Shown: piece by piece, positions 5,260 through 5,875 of the stretch | Layout: the number at the start of each line of letters is the position of its first letter | Position numbering within the stretch: position 1 is the stretch's first letter | From: an uncultured Eubacteriales bacterium | GTDB taxonomy: Bacteria; Bacillota; Clostridia; Oscillospirales; CAG-272 | Reading direction: 5' to 3' | Length of the DNA stretch: 5,875 nt | Assembly (NCBI GenBank): GCA_934477985.1 | Contig: CAKSOR010000187.1 | Location: 1 to 5,875, forward strand | Notes under the pieces: model-generated | Database searches by the model: none | Seen by the model: the letters and a program-made list of their open reading frames with translations, nothing else | Told to the model about the DNA's origin: nothing | Translations under genes and position numbers: made by a program

Positions 5260-5875
5260 ATGGACAAGATCACAACCAAAAGTATCCGCAACGTATGCCT
5301 CATGGGTCACGGTGGCACCGGAAAGACCTCTCTTGGTGAAGCAATGCTTTACCTCGCTAAGGCAACCGACCGTCTCGGCCGCACCGCCGAGGGAAACACC
5401 GTGAGTGATTACGACTCGGAAGAGATCCGCCGCGGATTCTCGCTTTCGACCTCCATCGCTCCCTTCATGTGGAAGGACAGCAAGATCAACATCATCGACA
5501 CTCCCGGCTACATCGACTTTCAGGGCGAGGTGCTTGAGGGAATCCGCGTCGCCGACTCCGCGCTGATCGTCGTCGACGGCCGCAACGGCATCGAGGTCGG
5601 CACCGAACTCGCGTGGGACTACGCCGTTGAGGAAGGGATTCCGCGCGCCTTCTTCATCAACCGCTTCGACGACGGAGAGGCGAGATTCAAGCGCGTCTTC
5701 GATTCACTGCGCGAGAGATTCGGCGTGGCGGTCTGCCCGATCCTGATCCCGATGATCGCGGGCGACAAGGTCATCGGCTTCCTCAACCTCATCGACATGA
5801 AGTCCGAGGTCTACGACAAGAACGGCGCGAACATGGAGTCCGAGATTCCCGAGGAGTTCAGGGAAATCGCCGAGG
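5260..5875 (+). CDS. EF-G-like translational GTPase (EF-G2 type), N-terminal 205 codons
   Basis: GTPase of the translation-factor superfamily; the visible part is the G domain of a protein usually near 690 residues, so about 70% lies beyond the window. G1/P-loop is GHGGTGKTS (16-24), the switch I region is RRGFSLSTS (57-65) where canonical EF-G has ERGITI, G3 is DTPGY (80-84), and G4 is NRFD (134-137) in place of NKMD. The catalytic His of canonical EF-G (DTPGH) is Tyr84 here, a feature shared by EF-G-like paralogues (PRK12740-type), so this is most likely the second EF-G and not the essential fusA product. Its exact role is not settled in this family. The start is supported by AAAGGAG nine bases before the ATG. 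It has its own promoter, and no str-operon genes (rpsL, rpsG, tuf) are next to it. Confidence 0.92.
   Translation, partial: MDKITTKSIRNVCLMGHGGTGKTSLGEAMLYLAKATDRLGRTAEGNTVSDYDSEEIRRGFSLSTSIAPFMWKDSKINIIDTPGYIDFQGEVLEGIRVADSALIVVDGRNGIEVGTELAWDYAVEEGIPRAFFINRFDDGEARFKRVFDSLRERFGVAVCPILIPMIAGDKVIGFLNLIDMKSEVYDKNGANMESEIPEEFREIAE

Overview
The window looks like part of a chromosome from a gut-type, Gram-positive Clostridia bacterium, probably in the Oscillospirales/Ruminococcaceae range. Coding regions are GC-rich at third positions, intergenic DNA is AT-rich, Shine-Dalgarno sites are strong, the tRNA encodes its own CCA, and promoters are close to the sigma-A consensus with an upstream TRTG element. 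This placement is inferred from composition and gene content and is not proven.

Left part (1-3921, read on the minus strand, so from right to left): a tRNA-Gly(UCC) with its own promoter and terminator; a cytoplasmic beta-lactamase-fold serine hydrolase; an XRE-type regulator whose -10 box lies inside a 24-bp dyad, a likely autoregulatory operator; a complex leader region; and a MATE-family multidrug/sodium antiporter whose C-terminus runs off the left edge.

The 803-bp gap between the regulator and the MATE gene (950-1752) is the most interesting part. It holds a minus-strand promoter directly downstream of the regulator gene. Two related hairpin-plus-T-tract units follow, each beginning CGTGTGGCG and then CGCGTAARTCC. 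A 14-codon leader ORF ends inside the second hairpin. A decayed, internally deleted IS1182-type insertion sequence with recognisable inverted ends and a target duplication lies between the two units. The second hairpin ends so close to the MATE ribosome-binding site that no promoter fits between them, so MATE expression should depend on read-through of an intrinsic terminator, that is, transcription attenuation. The insertion now separates the upstream promoter and first hairpin from the leader ORF and MATE gene.

Right part (3922-5875, plus strand): a radical SAM protein of the YhcC/YtqA (TIGR01212) type, divergent from the tRNA, then the first 205 codons of an EF-G-like translational GTPase with its own promoter and a leader of about 100 nt. 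The two appear to be separate transcription units.

No CRISPR array, prophage or complete unknown multi-gene system is visible. The candidate novelty is the duplicated attenuator leader of the MATE gene and its interruption by the insertion-sequence relic.
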